Shown here: one piece after another, positions 24,514 to 32,082 of the stretch
Numbering within the stretch: the first letter of the stretch is position 1
Layout of the letters: every line of letters begins with the position of its first letter
Assembly: GCA_031281225.1 (NCBI GenBank)
Contig: JAITFQ010000052.1
Coordinates: forward strand, 1 to 36,396
Origin: Chitinispirillales bacterium
Lineage (GTDB): Bacteria; Fibrobacterota; Chitinivibrionia; Chitinivibrionales; Chitinispirillaceae
Reading direction: 5' to 3'
Length of the DNA stretch: 36,396 nt
Translations under genes and position numbers: made by a program
Notes under the pieces: generated by a model
Databases searched by the model: none
What the model was told of the DNA's origin: nothing
Seen by the model: only the letters and a program-made list of their open reading frames with translations

Positions 24514-25674
24514 TTATGGCAGCGCCCACCGCCCCAGCGGCTCAACCTTAGGGCTCATCCCCGACGCCCACGGCACCGTCTTCCCACATATAAACGCGTC
24601 TACCGTTAATCCCAGTGTCAACGGTATTTTCATATCGGCGGGTATGTTCAGCTCTTCCACGCTGCGCACGGGGATCGTGTCGAAAGACGCTTTCAGAAAA
24701 TCTAAGAGCGCTAAGTTGTTCGCTCCGCCGCCGGATACCCACAGGGCTTCCGGTTCAGCGGATTCCCTGTATTCCCTTCTGTAAAAGTCATACATGCTTT
24801 TTGCCGTAAGCGCGGTTACCGTTGCCAGTTTGTTGATGTTGTTCAACGGTTTCAGGCACGGGTGGTTGAGCATGTGGGTGAATATCTCCGGCGATGCTTG
24901 TTTGGGGGCGGCTTTGGCTAGCCACGGATCGGCAGCCAAAACTTCCAGGCACTCCGCATTGGGGGCACCGCCGGATGTTAGCTTACCGTCGCGGTCGAAA
25001 CCATCGGGACAGTTGGCCTCCTGCGCACATTTGTCGATGAGGACGGTGCCGGGGCCGATGTCGGATTCAAAAAGCATGGCCTGCGCTTTTTTGTCGATGA
25101 TTGTCATGCGCGATACGAGGCCAATGTTGACAAAAAGGCCAACGCCGTTTGTTTTTTCTGCGACCATCAAATTTCCGGGAAATGTGGGCAGCACGCCAGG
25201 GCCGCCGGCGAGGATATTGTGGCGCACAAACCCTGACAACGTCGGGATACCAAGCGAGTTTGCGAGGTGGAGCTCGTCGCCAATTGTAAGATTCCAACTG
25301 CTCTGCTGGAGGTTTTCTCCGGTCGCGCCTTTCCAAAGCGTCGGCTTGTTGAGCACCGCGTAGTGTGGGTCGCCTATCGCTTTGGGCGTGTTTGCCAGCA
25401 CACTTCTTACGCTGTCTACGAATAGCATCGTAACCTTGTAGTCGAGCCAGCCTACATCCGAGAGCGCGACGGGGTCTTGTGTTTCGCTCAACCGCACGAT
25501 GAGTTCCGTGACTTTTTGAGGATAGGGGAGAAACGCCTTGGAGTAAATCTCCCAGCCGTCATTTGAAAAACCCAAATAGAGTGTCTGTATACCGCTTCGC
25601 AGCCCGCCCGCGGAGACGATGACGGCACGGCGTTTTTTCAACTGTTTGAGTTTGGAATGCAGTGAGTTGGTCAT
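24514..25674 (-). CDS. Divergent AnmK-family (anhydro-MurNAc kinase-like) protein, probably not catalytic
   Basis: A 386-residue protein related to anhydro-N-acetylmuramic acid kinase, which recycles peptidoglycan sugars. Similarity is clear in the middle and end (LAGGPG near 156, FESDIGPGTVLID, WVSGGGANNLALLDFL). However, the N-terminal phosphate motif usually written SGTSxDG is replaced by SAGGLRSGIQ. The NIGGIANVT block reads NIGLVSRMT, and the catalytic Asp of the RDIAAGGQGAP region aligns with Asn153. This suggests loss of kinase activity or a changed substrate. The start is supported by AAGGAGG 12 nt upstream and an upstream TATATT. It is convergent with pyrC. Family membership is fairly sure, function is not. 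Confidence 0.72.
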   Translation of the reverse strand: MTNSLHSKLKQLKKRRAVIVSAGGLRSGIQTLYLGFSNDGWEIYSKAFLPYPQKVTELIVRLSETQDPVALSDVGWLDYKVTMLFVDSVRSVLANTPKAIGDPHYAVLNKPTLWKGATGENLQQSSWNLTIGDELHLANSLGIPTLSGFVRHNILAGGPGVLPTFPGNLMVAEKTNGVGLFVNIGLVSRMTIIDKKAQAMLFESDIGPGTVLIDKCAQEANCPDGFDRDGKLTSGGAPNAECLEVLAADPWLAKAAPKQASPEIFTHMLNHPCLKPLNNINKLATVTALTAKSMYDFYRREYRESAEPEALWVSGGGANNLALLDFLKASFDTIPVRSVEELNIPADMKIPLTLGLTVDAFICGKTVPWASGMSPKVEPLGRWALP

Positions 25675-25816
25675 ATAAGCAAAGCCTCCTTGGACGATGT
25701 TGTTCCAGCACTAATATTAATATAGTTCTTAAAAGCAAAAAAATCAAATTAAATGTTGCACTTGCAGCGCCCGCCAGTTGCACGACAGCGGTAATAAAGA
25801 AAAAATGTGTTTTTTC

Positions 25817-25839
25817 GCAAGTATCAAAAAAATACTTGC
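25817..25839. promoter_or_regulatory. Perfect 8-bp inverted repeat between anmK-like and bioD genes
   Basis: GCAAGTAT and ATACTTGC face each other across 7 nt in the 335-bp divergent gap 25675-26009. It does not match the BirA or BioR operator patterns I know. It may be an operator or a hairpin. No RNA gene or other coding sequence was seen in this gap. Confidence 0.35.
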
Positions 25840-26009
25840 TGTTACCTTGGCATTATAGTATCTTTATTGGTTGTGTCTGAACGGTGTAGCGAAAACGCTC
25901 ATCGGTAAGTTGGTGGCTGTAGCGCGGCTGATATAAGTTATCGCGGTAATTTAAGAATCAATAACCCTACGCACGCGGTTTATCGCGCCCGTATTTTGGA
26001 CAAGCAACA

Positions 26010-26711
26010 ATGGCAACAAAAGGCGTTTTTATAACCGGCAGCGGGACTGCCGTCGGAAAAACCTACGTATCCGCGCTGTTGCTGAAAGGTTTTTCGGAAC
26101 TTGGCCACAAGACGACCTACATGAAACCCGTAGAAACCGGCTGTGAAGACGCGCCGCTGTCGGATAAAACGCCTGTGGGCGTCGATACCCTCTACGCGCT
26201 AAAATTTGCATCCTGCAAAACCGACTTCAACCTGCACTCGCCTTACCGGTTCTCCCCTGCCTGTTCCCCGCATCTAGCCGCGCGGATAGACGGCAGCGAA
26301 ATTAAAGTAGAGAACATCGTGTTGACATACGGAAATCTCAACAAAAACACCGCCGCAAATATCGTACTTGTGGAAGGGGCGGGCGGCCTGCTTGTCCCTG
26401 TCAACGATAAGGAATATATCACCGACGTTATAAAAGCGCTCGGGATTCCGGTAATACTTGTCGTCACCCCCGGCCTCGGAACGCTCAACCATACGTTTTT
26501 GTCACTCCGTGTACTTGAGCAGTATAAAATTCCCGTCGCCGGCATAGTTATAAACAACGCGCAAAATATTAAACGCAATTTTATTTACGAAGATAACGTG
26601 AACACAATCCGCCTGCGCACAAGCCCAATCCCGTGCCTCAACACGGATTACAATGCGCAGGCAGACAATAAACTGACGGAGTTTTGCGATGAAGTCATTG
26701 CCCGCCTTTGA
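26010..26711 (+). CDS. bioD: Dethiobiotin synthase
   Basis: ATP-dependent carboxylase that closes the ureido ring of dethiobiotin. P-loop TGSGTAVGKTYVSALL at the N-terminus, MKPVETGCE as the substrate loop, and LVEGAGGLLVP as the second conserved block. At 233 residues it fits the family. No strong Shine-Dalgarno is seen before ATG 26010. It overlaps bioA by 23 bp, so the two consecutive biotin steps are translationally linked. Confidence 0.94.
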   Translation: MATKGVFITGSGTAVGKTYVSALLLKGFSELGHKTTYMKPVETGCEDAPLSDKTPVGVDTLYALKFASCKTDFNLHSPYRFSPACSPHLAARIDGSEIKVENIVLTYGNLNKNTAANIVLVEGAGGLLVPVNDKEYITDVIKALGIPVILVVTPGLGTLNHTFLSLRVLEQYKIPVAGIVINNAQNIKRNFIYEDNVNTIRLRTSPIPCLNTDYNAQADNKLTEFCDEVIARL

Positions 26712-28029
26712 CCGCTTGTGGATGCCTTTCACATCCCATCAGGATTACGAAGATTGCCCGCCCGTTGTGATAAACAGGGGCGAGGGTATCTACCTGTACG
26801 ACACAGACGGCAAACGCTATATCGACGCCGTCGGCTCGTGGTGGGTGAGTTCGTTTGGCCATTGCAATCCGGAGATCAGCGCAGCCGTCAAAGCCCAGCT
26901 CGACAAATTAGAACACGTGATGATGGCGGGATTTATATCCGACGCCACGATGGAACTGACAGCGGCGCTAAGTGAAATTCTCCCAAAGCAGCTAACGAAA
27001 ACTTTTTATTCCGACAACGGTTCGACGGCCGTCGAGGTCGCCATGAAAATCGCGATACAGTACCACGCGCTGCGCGGCAGTGAAAGGCGAGCGTTCGTAT
27101 CGCTTGGCGGCGGTTACCACGGTGACACGCTTGGGGCGATGTCGGTTGGGGCGATACCGCTTTACCATGACCTTTTTCACAAGCGATTCAAAGAACAATA
27201 TTTCACAGCTTCCCCCTACTGCTTCCGTTGCCCCGCTGGGAAATGCTCCAAAGATTGCGACGCCGACTGCATGAATTCCCTGGCCCATATTTTGGAACAG
27301 CGCGGGAACAACATCGCCGCCTGCGTTTTCGAACCGATGGTTCAGGGCGCCGCCGGTATGCGTATCTATCCTACAAAAGTGTTGCGCCAGATTTTTGACC
27401 TATGCCGCCAGTATGGAGTAATCACCATCGCCGACGAGGTCGCCACCGGCCTCGGCAGAACGGGAAAAATGTTCGCTTGCGACCACGTCGGGATTACGCC
27501 CGATATAATGTGCGTGGCCAAAGGTTTGACGGGAGGATATTTGCCGATAGCTGTCACGGCGGTAAGCGAAGAGATTTACAGCGAGTTCAAAGGCGATCAC
27601 CTTGCGTCAAACCGAATTCTGAACCACGGCCACACATTCACCGGCAACCCCCTCGCCTCTTCAGCCGCCGTTGCCGCGATAAAACTAACCCGCGAAAACG
27701 CGTTAACCGAATCGGCGCGGGCATCCATGGCACACTTCTCCGAAATGCTAAAACACCTCGATGACCGCGCGCACATATCAGGCATAAGAAGCTTAGGCTT
27801 TGTCGGCGCATTTGAACTCGTAAAGGACAAAAACACCAAACAAAAATTCCCTCCGGAAGCGCGCGTTGCGTTCAAACTGTCGCAAAAAGCCTTGGAAAAA
27901 GGCCTGATTCTGCGCCCCCTCGGCGATACCGTTTACTTCATGCCGCCGTTCAATGTTACCGCAAAGGAGTTAGACGAGATTTTCACACTAACAAAGGAAG
28001 CGCTTAATGAGGCATTGGCCTCAGTATGA
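26689..28029 (+). CDS. bioA: Adenosylmethionine-8-amino-7-oxononanoate aminotransferase (DAPA synthase)
   Basis: PLP enzyme that makes 7,8-diaminopelargonate, the step just before BioD. The family opening LWMPFTSHQDY, then GSWWVSSFGHCNP, DNGSTAVEVAMKIA, GGGYHGDTLGAMSVG and the PLP lysine Lys278 in CVAKGLTGGYLPI are all present. At 446 residues it is full length. ATG 26689 lies inside the end of bioD. Confidence 0.96.
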   Translation: MKSLPAFDRLWMPFTSHQDYEDCPPVVINRGEGIYLYDTDGKRYIDAVGSWWVSSFGHCNPEISAAVKAQLDKLEHVMMAGFISDATMELTAALSEILPKQLTKTFYSDNGSTAVEVAMKIAIQYHALRGSERRAFVSLGGGYHGDTLGAMSVGAIPLYHDLFHKRFKEQYFTASPYCFRCPAGKCSKDCDADCMNSLAHILEQRGNNIAACVFEPMVQGAAGMRIYPTKVLRQIFDLCRQYGVITIADEVATGLGRTGKMFACDHVGITPDIMCVAKGLTGGYLPIAVTAVSEEIYSEFKGDHLASNRILNHGHTFTGNPLASSAAVAAIKLTRENALTESARASMAHFSEMLKHLDDRAHISGIRSLGFVGAFELVKDKNTKQKFPPEARVAFKLSQKALEKGLILRPLGDTVYFMPPFNVTAKELDEIFTLTKEALNEALASV

Positions 28030-28094
28030 AAAGTTTTGACAATATCAATTGCAGGTTAAATCATTTTTGAAAGCATTAATGTCTATGCCGATAT

Positions 28095-29000
28095 TCATAG
28101 CCGTTTTTTCCTGATTTTATGAATTTTTTTATAAATTTTATATCCTATAATACCCAAAAAAGGTACCCTGTTTATTACGCTTATAACATTATTTTTCATA
28201 GAATACGCTTCCACGAGAGCATACTCTGACAGCCTTTCGAATAATTTTTCACACAATACCGCTGATACCCCCCCCCCCCCTATACATATATCAACACCTA
28301 TATCACTCTTTTTGATTATAACAATATCTACCCTATCCTCTGAAGTATTTTCTATAATAACTTCCGCATGTTCACTCAATATTTTTGATACGTTGTATTT
28401 ATCATTTTGCCGCCAAATTATAAAATCACCGTTTTCAACACTAAGGTTCCACTGATGAAACCCGTGATAACTTTCCTCCTCCGCTTCGTTTTTGGTGTGC
28501 TGTAAAACTATTTTCCCGTCTTTTTTGCAGATTGCCATCATCTGCATAATACCGAATATCGGATTAAACGCGTGGTCAAGCGAGTTACGCATGTGTACTA
28601 TATCAAATGTGTTATGTTCAAATTTATCCGTTAACCTCTCAACCATACAATACTCCGGTGCAATGCCGGCGGTGATATTGCGTTTTTTTCTTAAAATTTT
28701 ATAACTGTGCGCAAGCGGATCCACCGCGATGATGCGCAGTTTGGTTTTATCCGTTTTGCTTCCGCATGTCGACAGCGGCCCGCTTCCTATGTCGATACAA
28801 AAAGTTTCCGGCGAGTCAAAATATTGTTCGATGTTACACTGGCGCTCATTTGAAATACGGTCGCGAAAATCTGGCCAGTTCTTTTCCATCGCGCGTCTCC
28901 AGTGACCGACTTCCGACGGTATGCCTTTCAACCAGGTTTCTAAATATTTTTCATACGCGTTCAAGTCAAAATAAAATTCACTTAATGATTCAATCAGCAT
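28095..29000 (-). CDS. SAM-dependent methyltransferase with in-frame poly-G tract
   Basis: Class I methyltransferase of 301 residues, last gene of a minus-strand glycan cluster. FCIDIGSGPLSTCG (about 88-101) is the SAM-binding loop, and IVHMRNSLDHAFNP marks a conserved region of methyltransferases found with glycosyltransferases. Residues 241-244 are Gly-Gly-Gly-Gly coded by a 13-nt G run. After it the protein ends in a hydrophobic and very basic tail (GYKIYKKIHKIRKKRL), suited to membrane contact. Loss of one G would change frame and stop after about 27 codons (last residues SWKRIL); gain of one G would stop within about 7 codons. Either change removes that tail. Substrate unknown; an O-methyl group on a surface sugar is a fair guess. 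Confidence 0.82.
   Translation of the reverse strand: MLIESLSEFYFDLNAYEKYLETWLKGIPSEVGHWRRAMEKNWPDFRDRISNERQCNIEQYFDSPETFCIDIGSGPLSTCGSKTDKTKLRIIAVDPLAHSYKILRKKRNITAGIAPEYCMVERLTDKFEHNTFDIVHMRNSLDHAFNPIFGIMQMMAICKKDGKIVLQHTKNEAEEESYHGFHQWNLSVENGDFIIWRQNDKYNVSKILSEHAEVIIENTSEDRVDIVIIKKSDIGVDICIGGGGVSAVLCEKLFERLSEYALVEAYSMKNNVISVINRVPFLGIIGYKIYKKIHKIRKKRL
28268..28280. repeat. 13-nt poly-C (poly-G on the coding strand) inside a methyltransferase gene
   Basis: An uninterrupted 13-bp C run on the plus strand, coding four Gly codons plus the first base of a Val codon of the minus-strand gene. Runs this long are highly prone to slippage, and in other bacteria they act as phase-variation switches in surface-glycan genes. 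Confidence 0.85.
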
Positions 29001-29011
29001 AAAATTGCCTC

Positions 29012-30133
29012 TTATTTGTCCGCTTTAAATTTAAACAGTTCCAAAGTTTCCCGTGCCGCCTTTTGCCAGCAGTATTTCGCTCTAACGGCGCCGCATTTTC
29101 TTTTGAGTTCGGCCAGCGCTTCTTCCGATTCCAGTAGCCGCCGCATTGTCAAGGCAATCTCTTCGGTGCTGTACGGATCAACATAAGTGGCCGCTTCGCC
29201 TAATATTTCCGGCAAGGCTGAGTTGTTCGACGCTAACACCGGCGTATCGGAATAGACGGATTCAAGCGCCGCTATCCCGAACCCTTCATACAAACTCGGA
29301 AACGCGAAAAGCGTCGCCCCTCTGTAAAAAAGCGGCAGCTCGCAGTCTTCCACATAGCCGGTAAAGATAACCCTGTCCGAAATTCCAAGCTCCTTAACCT
29401 TGTGATAAGTCTGCTCATACCACCAGCCCTGTCCCCCAACTATCACTAAATCGTGTTTGATGTTGTCTTTTATCATCGAATACGCGCACAGCAGTCTCTC
29501 CAAATTTTTCCGTGGTTCCAAAAACCCAATGAAAAGTATATACTCGCGATTGATATTGTATTTCTTCTTAACATCTGTTATCCGCTCAATTGCCGGTTCG
29601 TCCAAAAACTTGATATCAGCCGCTTCATGGACGACACAAATTTTCTTTTCGTAGGGGCCGATATATTTGAGGATGTCGGCCTTTGTGAAATTTGACACGG
29701 CTATGACCCTGTCGGAAAACTTTACGGATAAACGGATTATCTGTTTGAAAAAACGCCGCGAACGCGGATAGTATTTTGCCATTGGGAAAAAGCTTAAGTC
29801 GTGAATAGTTACCACAGAATAAAGTCTAGGATGAAACGGCGGCGCCGTATAGTTGGGTGAAAACAAAACACGAATTTTGAATTTTTTGCATAGAATCAAG
29901 GGCAAAAACGTCAACTCCCACAGTAAACGCGGCAACGTTTTCGACGGCGCACAAGGTATAATTTTGAAATTTGACGGCAGATTCAAAAATTGATCTTTCA
30001 CGGCGCTTGTCGTGAAAATAAAATATCTGTTATCGAAATCAACTTGAGCCAAAGCGTTGACGATATTCAATATATAAAATGACGCCCCGCCCTTTTGGGT
30101 GCTCAATGCCGACGCGTTGATTCCGATATTCAC
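29012..30133 (-). CDS. Glycosyltransferase, GT4 family (mannosyltransferase-like)
   Basis: GT-B fold transferase of 373 residues. It has an N-terminal glycogen-synthase-type opening (MNIGINASAL, KGGASFYILNIV), VVTIHDLSFF, FSDRVIAVSNFTKADI and the nucleotide-sugar part LFIGFLEPRKNLERLL. The EX7E motif is in FPSLYEGFGIAALE. It is cytoplasmic with no signal peptide. Its start overlaps the end of the epimerase gene by 4 bp. Most likely it adds a sugar to an O-antigen or exopolysaccharide unit; donor and acceptor are not readable. Confidence 0.9.
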   Translation of the reverse strand: MNIGINASALSTQKGGASFYILNIVNALAQVDFDNRYFIFTTSAVKDQFLNLPSNFKIIPCAPSKTLPRLLWELTFLPLILCKKFKIRVLFSPNYTAPPFHPRLYSVVTIHDLSFFPMAKYYPRSRRFFKQIIRLSVKFSDRVIAVSNFTKADILKYIGPYEKKICVVHEAADIKFLDEPAIERITDVKKKYNINREYILFIGFLEPRKNLERLLCAYSMIKDNIKHDLVIVGGQGWWYEQTYHKVKELGISDRVIFTGYVEDCELPLFYRGATLFAFPSLYEGFGIAALESVYSDTPVLASNNSALPEILGEAATYVDPYSTEEIALTMRRLLESEEALAELKRKCGAVRAKYCWQKAARETLELFKFKADK

Positions 30134-31161
30134 GATTTCACTCCCGCCGAAAATAACTCCCTGTTAAGCCACTCAGCGGTCTTTCGAGTCCCCTCCTTAA
30201 TGTCGGTATTGGGGGAATAACCAAGCGTGTTTTTTATTTTGTTTGTACAAACGATATTCACGTTTTTAGTCGTCCAAAATACCGTCTCTCTAGAAAAGAA
30301 AGGTTTTTTTGAAGTTTTTGAAATAATCGGCGGAAAGGGTAAAATTTTTGCCGCGACTTCCCAGCACAAACCCAAAAAGTTCGCGACGAAGATTGGGATG
30401 TAGATAAATTTTATTTTTTTATCCATACCTGCGGCGATGTTCAACACCACCTCCTTTATAGAGTACGACCGCTCGTCGGAAATATAAAAAAGTTCGTTGG
30501 CCGCTTCCTTTTTTTCTCCGGCTAAAACAATCCCGTTGACCGCGTTGTCAACGTAGCAAAATTCCATTTTCGCTGACCCTCTGCCAATAAGCGGATAGAT
30601 TCCTCTGCGCACCGGCCCGAACATTTTGGGGACAATGAGGAACGTGCCGGGTCCGTATATCATCGGCAGCCGTAACGCCGTGCATTCCATCGGCCACGCA
30701 CCGGACAACACTTGCTGTTCCGCCAGCAATTTACTTTTGCCGTAATTGTTGACAGGATTCGGCTCGTCGGTCTCTTTTCTCGGCGACACCCCGTCACCAA
30801 ACCCTGCCGCTTCTACTGTGCTTGTAAAAACAAATTTCTTAACACCGGCCCTTTGAGCCTCTTCAAGGAGGTTTATCGTACCTTGAACATTCACAGCATA
30901 AAAATCGTTCCACGTCTTGCTCAAATCATTTCTCGCAATGGCCGCGAGATGGTAAACGGTATCAATTCTGTCCATCAATCCCGATACAGATTTTTTATCG
31001 CTGATGTCAATTTTTTTAATATCAACTTCGTTTGGGCGGAAAAAATACAGTTTGGAATTGCCGCCTGACACGGCGCGGACGAAATGGCCATCGTCGATCA
31101 TCTTTCTTGTAAGATGCTGCCCTATGAAACCGTCCGCGCCTGTTATCAGTATGTTTGGCAT
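30130..31161 (-). CDS. NAD-dependent epimerase/dehydratase (extended SDR)
   Basis: Nucleotide-sugar modifying enzyme of 343 residues. The track start (31206) adds residues that overlap the FkbM gene. ATG 31161 starts exactly at the Rossmann strand (MPNILITGADGFIGQHL), has GGAG upstream and follows the FkbM stop by 4 nt. Glycine motif GADGFIG, AAIARND, and the catalytic Tyr-x3-Lys in NNYGKSKLLAEQQ are visible. It could be a 4-epimerase, dehydratase or reductase acting on UDP- or GDP-sugars. Confidence 0.9.
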   Translation of the reverse strand: MPNILITGADGFIGQHLTRKMIDDGHFVRAVSGGNSKLYFFRPNEVDIKKIDISDKKSVSGLMDRIDTVYHLAAIARNDLSKTWNDFYAVNVQGTINLLEEAQRAGVKKFVFTSTVEAAGFGDGVSPRKETDEPNPVNNYGKSKLLAEQQVLSGAWPMECTALRLPMIYGPGTFLIVPKMFGPVRRGIYPLIGRGSAKMEFCYVDNAVNGIVLAGEKKEAANELFYISDERSYSIKEVVLNIAAGMDKKIKFIYIPIFVANFLGLCWEVAAKILPFPPIISKTSKKPFFSRETVFWTTKNVNIVCTNKIKNTLGYSPNTDIKEGTRKTAEWLNRELFSAGVKS

Positions 31162-31165
31162 TATT

Positions 31166-32017
31166 TTACGCTCCACACGAGCCGGTTTGCGTAAATGGCA
31201 AGACATAATCCTGTTTATATCTGTTGCACGGAGAGTCCAACCCTTTTATGGGATATTTTTCTCTTGACGGTGCCACGCTTCCAGTTATCAGGTTTTTATT
31301 TATAAGCGTTACTTCTATGATATTTGGTATTTCCGTATTTTCAACCAAGCCGCAGTAATTATTTCCATGCACATGGGCAATGTAAAATTTCTCCAGCAAC
31401 ATATCAAGCAGTTTTATAAATTCGCCACCGCGGGTTGCGAGAAAATGAACCTCTATCGCTATTCCGTTGATTTTATCCAAATGTTTCACAAGTTGCGGCA
31501 ACGTATCGTATTCGGCTCCTTCAATATCCATTTTTAAAAAAATCGATGTGTCGTCGACATTTCCTAACTCTTTGAATACCGTGCCAAGGCTCGTGTGAGT
31601 GTCGTCGTCGCGTGTTCCAAGGTATTTTGGAATGAAATGCCTCTCTTTTTTGCTGTTAAAAAACCTGTAAAACTTTGATTTCAAACAAATTTGCCACAAG
31701 TGTTCTTTGGCCCGGTACGGATTAAGTCGCGCTAAATTATATACAACACCCGCGCATGAACGTAAAGAAAAGCGTATCCAATACCATGCGCTTTTTTCCA
31801 AAAGTTCTTTTGTCGAGAGGTCGTAGGCGTATATTTTTACATTTTTTCTTTTGAAAAATGCTTTTTCAAAAGCCCAGTCTAACTGTACCCCGAAAGACAA
31901 AATAGTTTTTGTTTTCTCTATTTGCCTTTTAGCGAGAATATATCCACCGTCGTATTTGCCTCCAAGACGAATCAGGTCGTCCAATTCAATAGGCTGGAAT
32001 TTATTAAAGTCAAACAT
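31166..32017 (-). CDS. FkbM-family methyltransferase
   Basis: SAM-dependent methyltransferase of the FkbM type, often found in polysaccharide clusters. ATG 32017 is preferred over the track's GTG 32029, because the GGAGG ribosome-binding site at 32033-32029 would overlap the latter. The motif IFLKMDIEGAEYDTLP and the later GIAIEVHF are typical. RLGGKYDGGYIL marks the N-terminus. It is the first gene of the glycan cluster on this strand; the others follow with gaps or overlaps of a few bases. Confidence 0.85.
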   Translation of the reverse strand: MFDFNKFQPIELDDLIRLGGKYDGGYILAKRQIEKTKTILSFGVQLDWAFEKAFFKRKNVKIYAYDLSTKELLEKSAWYWIRFSLRSCAGVVYNLARLNPYRAKEHLWQICLKSKFYRFFNSKKERHFIPKYLGTRDDDTHTSLGTVFKELGNVDDTSIFLKMDIEGAEYDTLPQLVKHLDKINGIAIEVHFLATRGGEFIKLLDMLLEKFYIAHVHGNNYCGLVENTEIPNIIEVTLINKNLITGSVAPSREKYPIKGLDSPCNRYKQDYVLPFTQTGSCGA

Positions 32018-32082
32018 CGTTATTTTCACCTCCGAACGAGCTTTTTTTGTTGTGAGTTATTGTATCATCCGCAAATTTCATA

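Noticed and set aside
25817-25839. BirA operator for bioDA
   Set aside because: The inverted repeat does not match the TTGTAAACC/GGTTTACAA pattern, and its position is about 170 bp before bioD.
25662-25880. 72-residue plus-strand ORF upstream of bioD
   Set aside because: It has no ribosome site or family resemblance and overlaps the promoter region of the AnmK-like gene.
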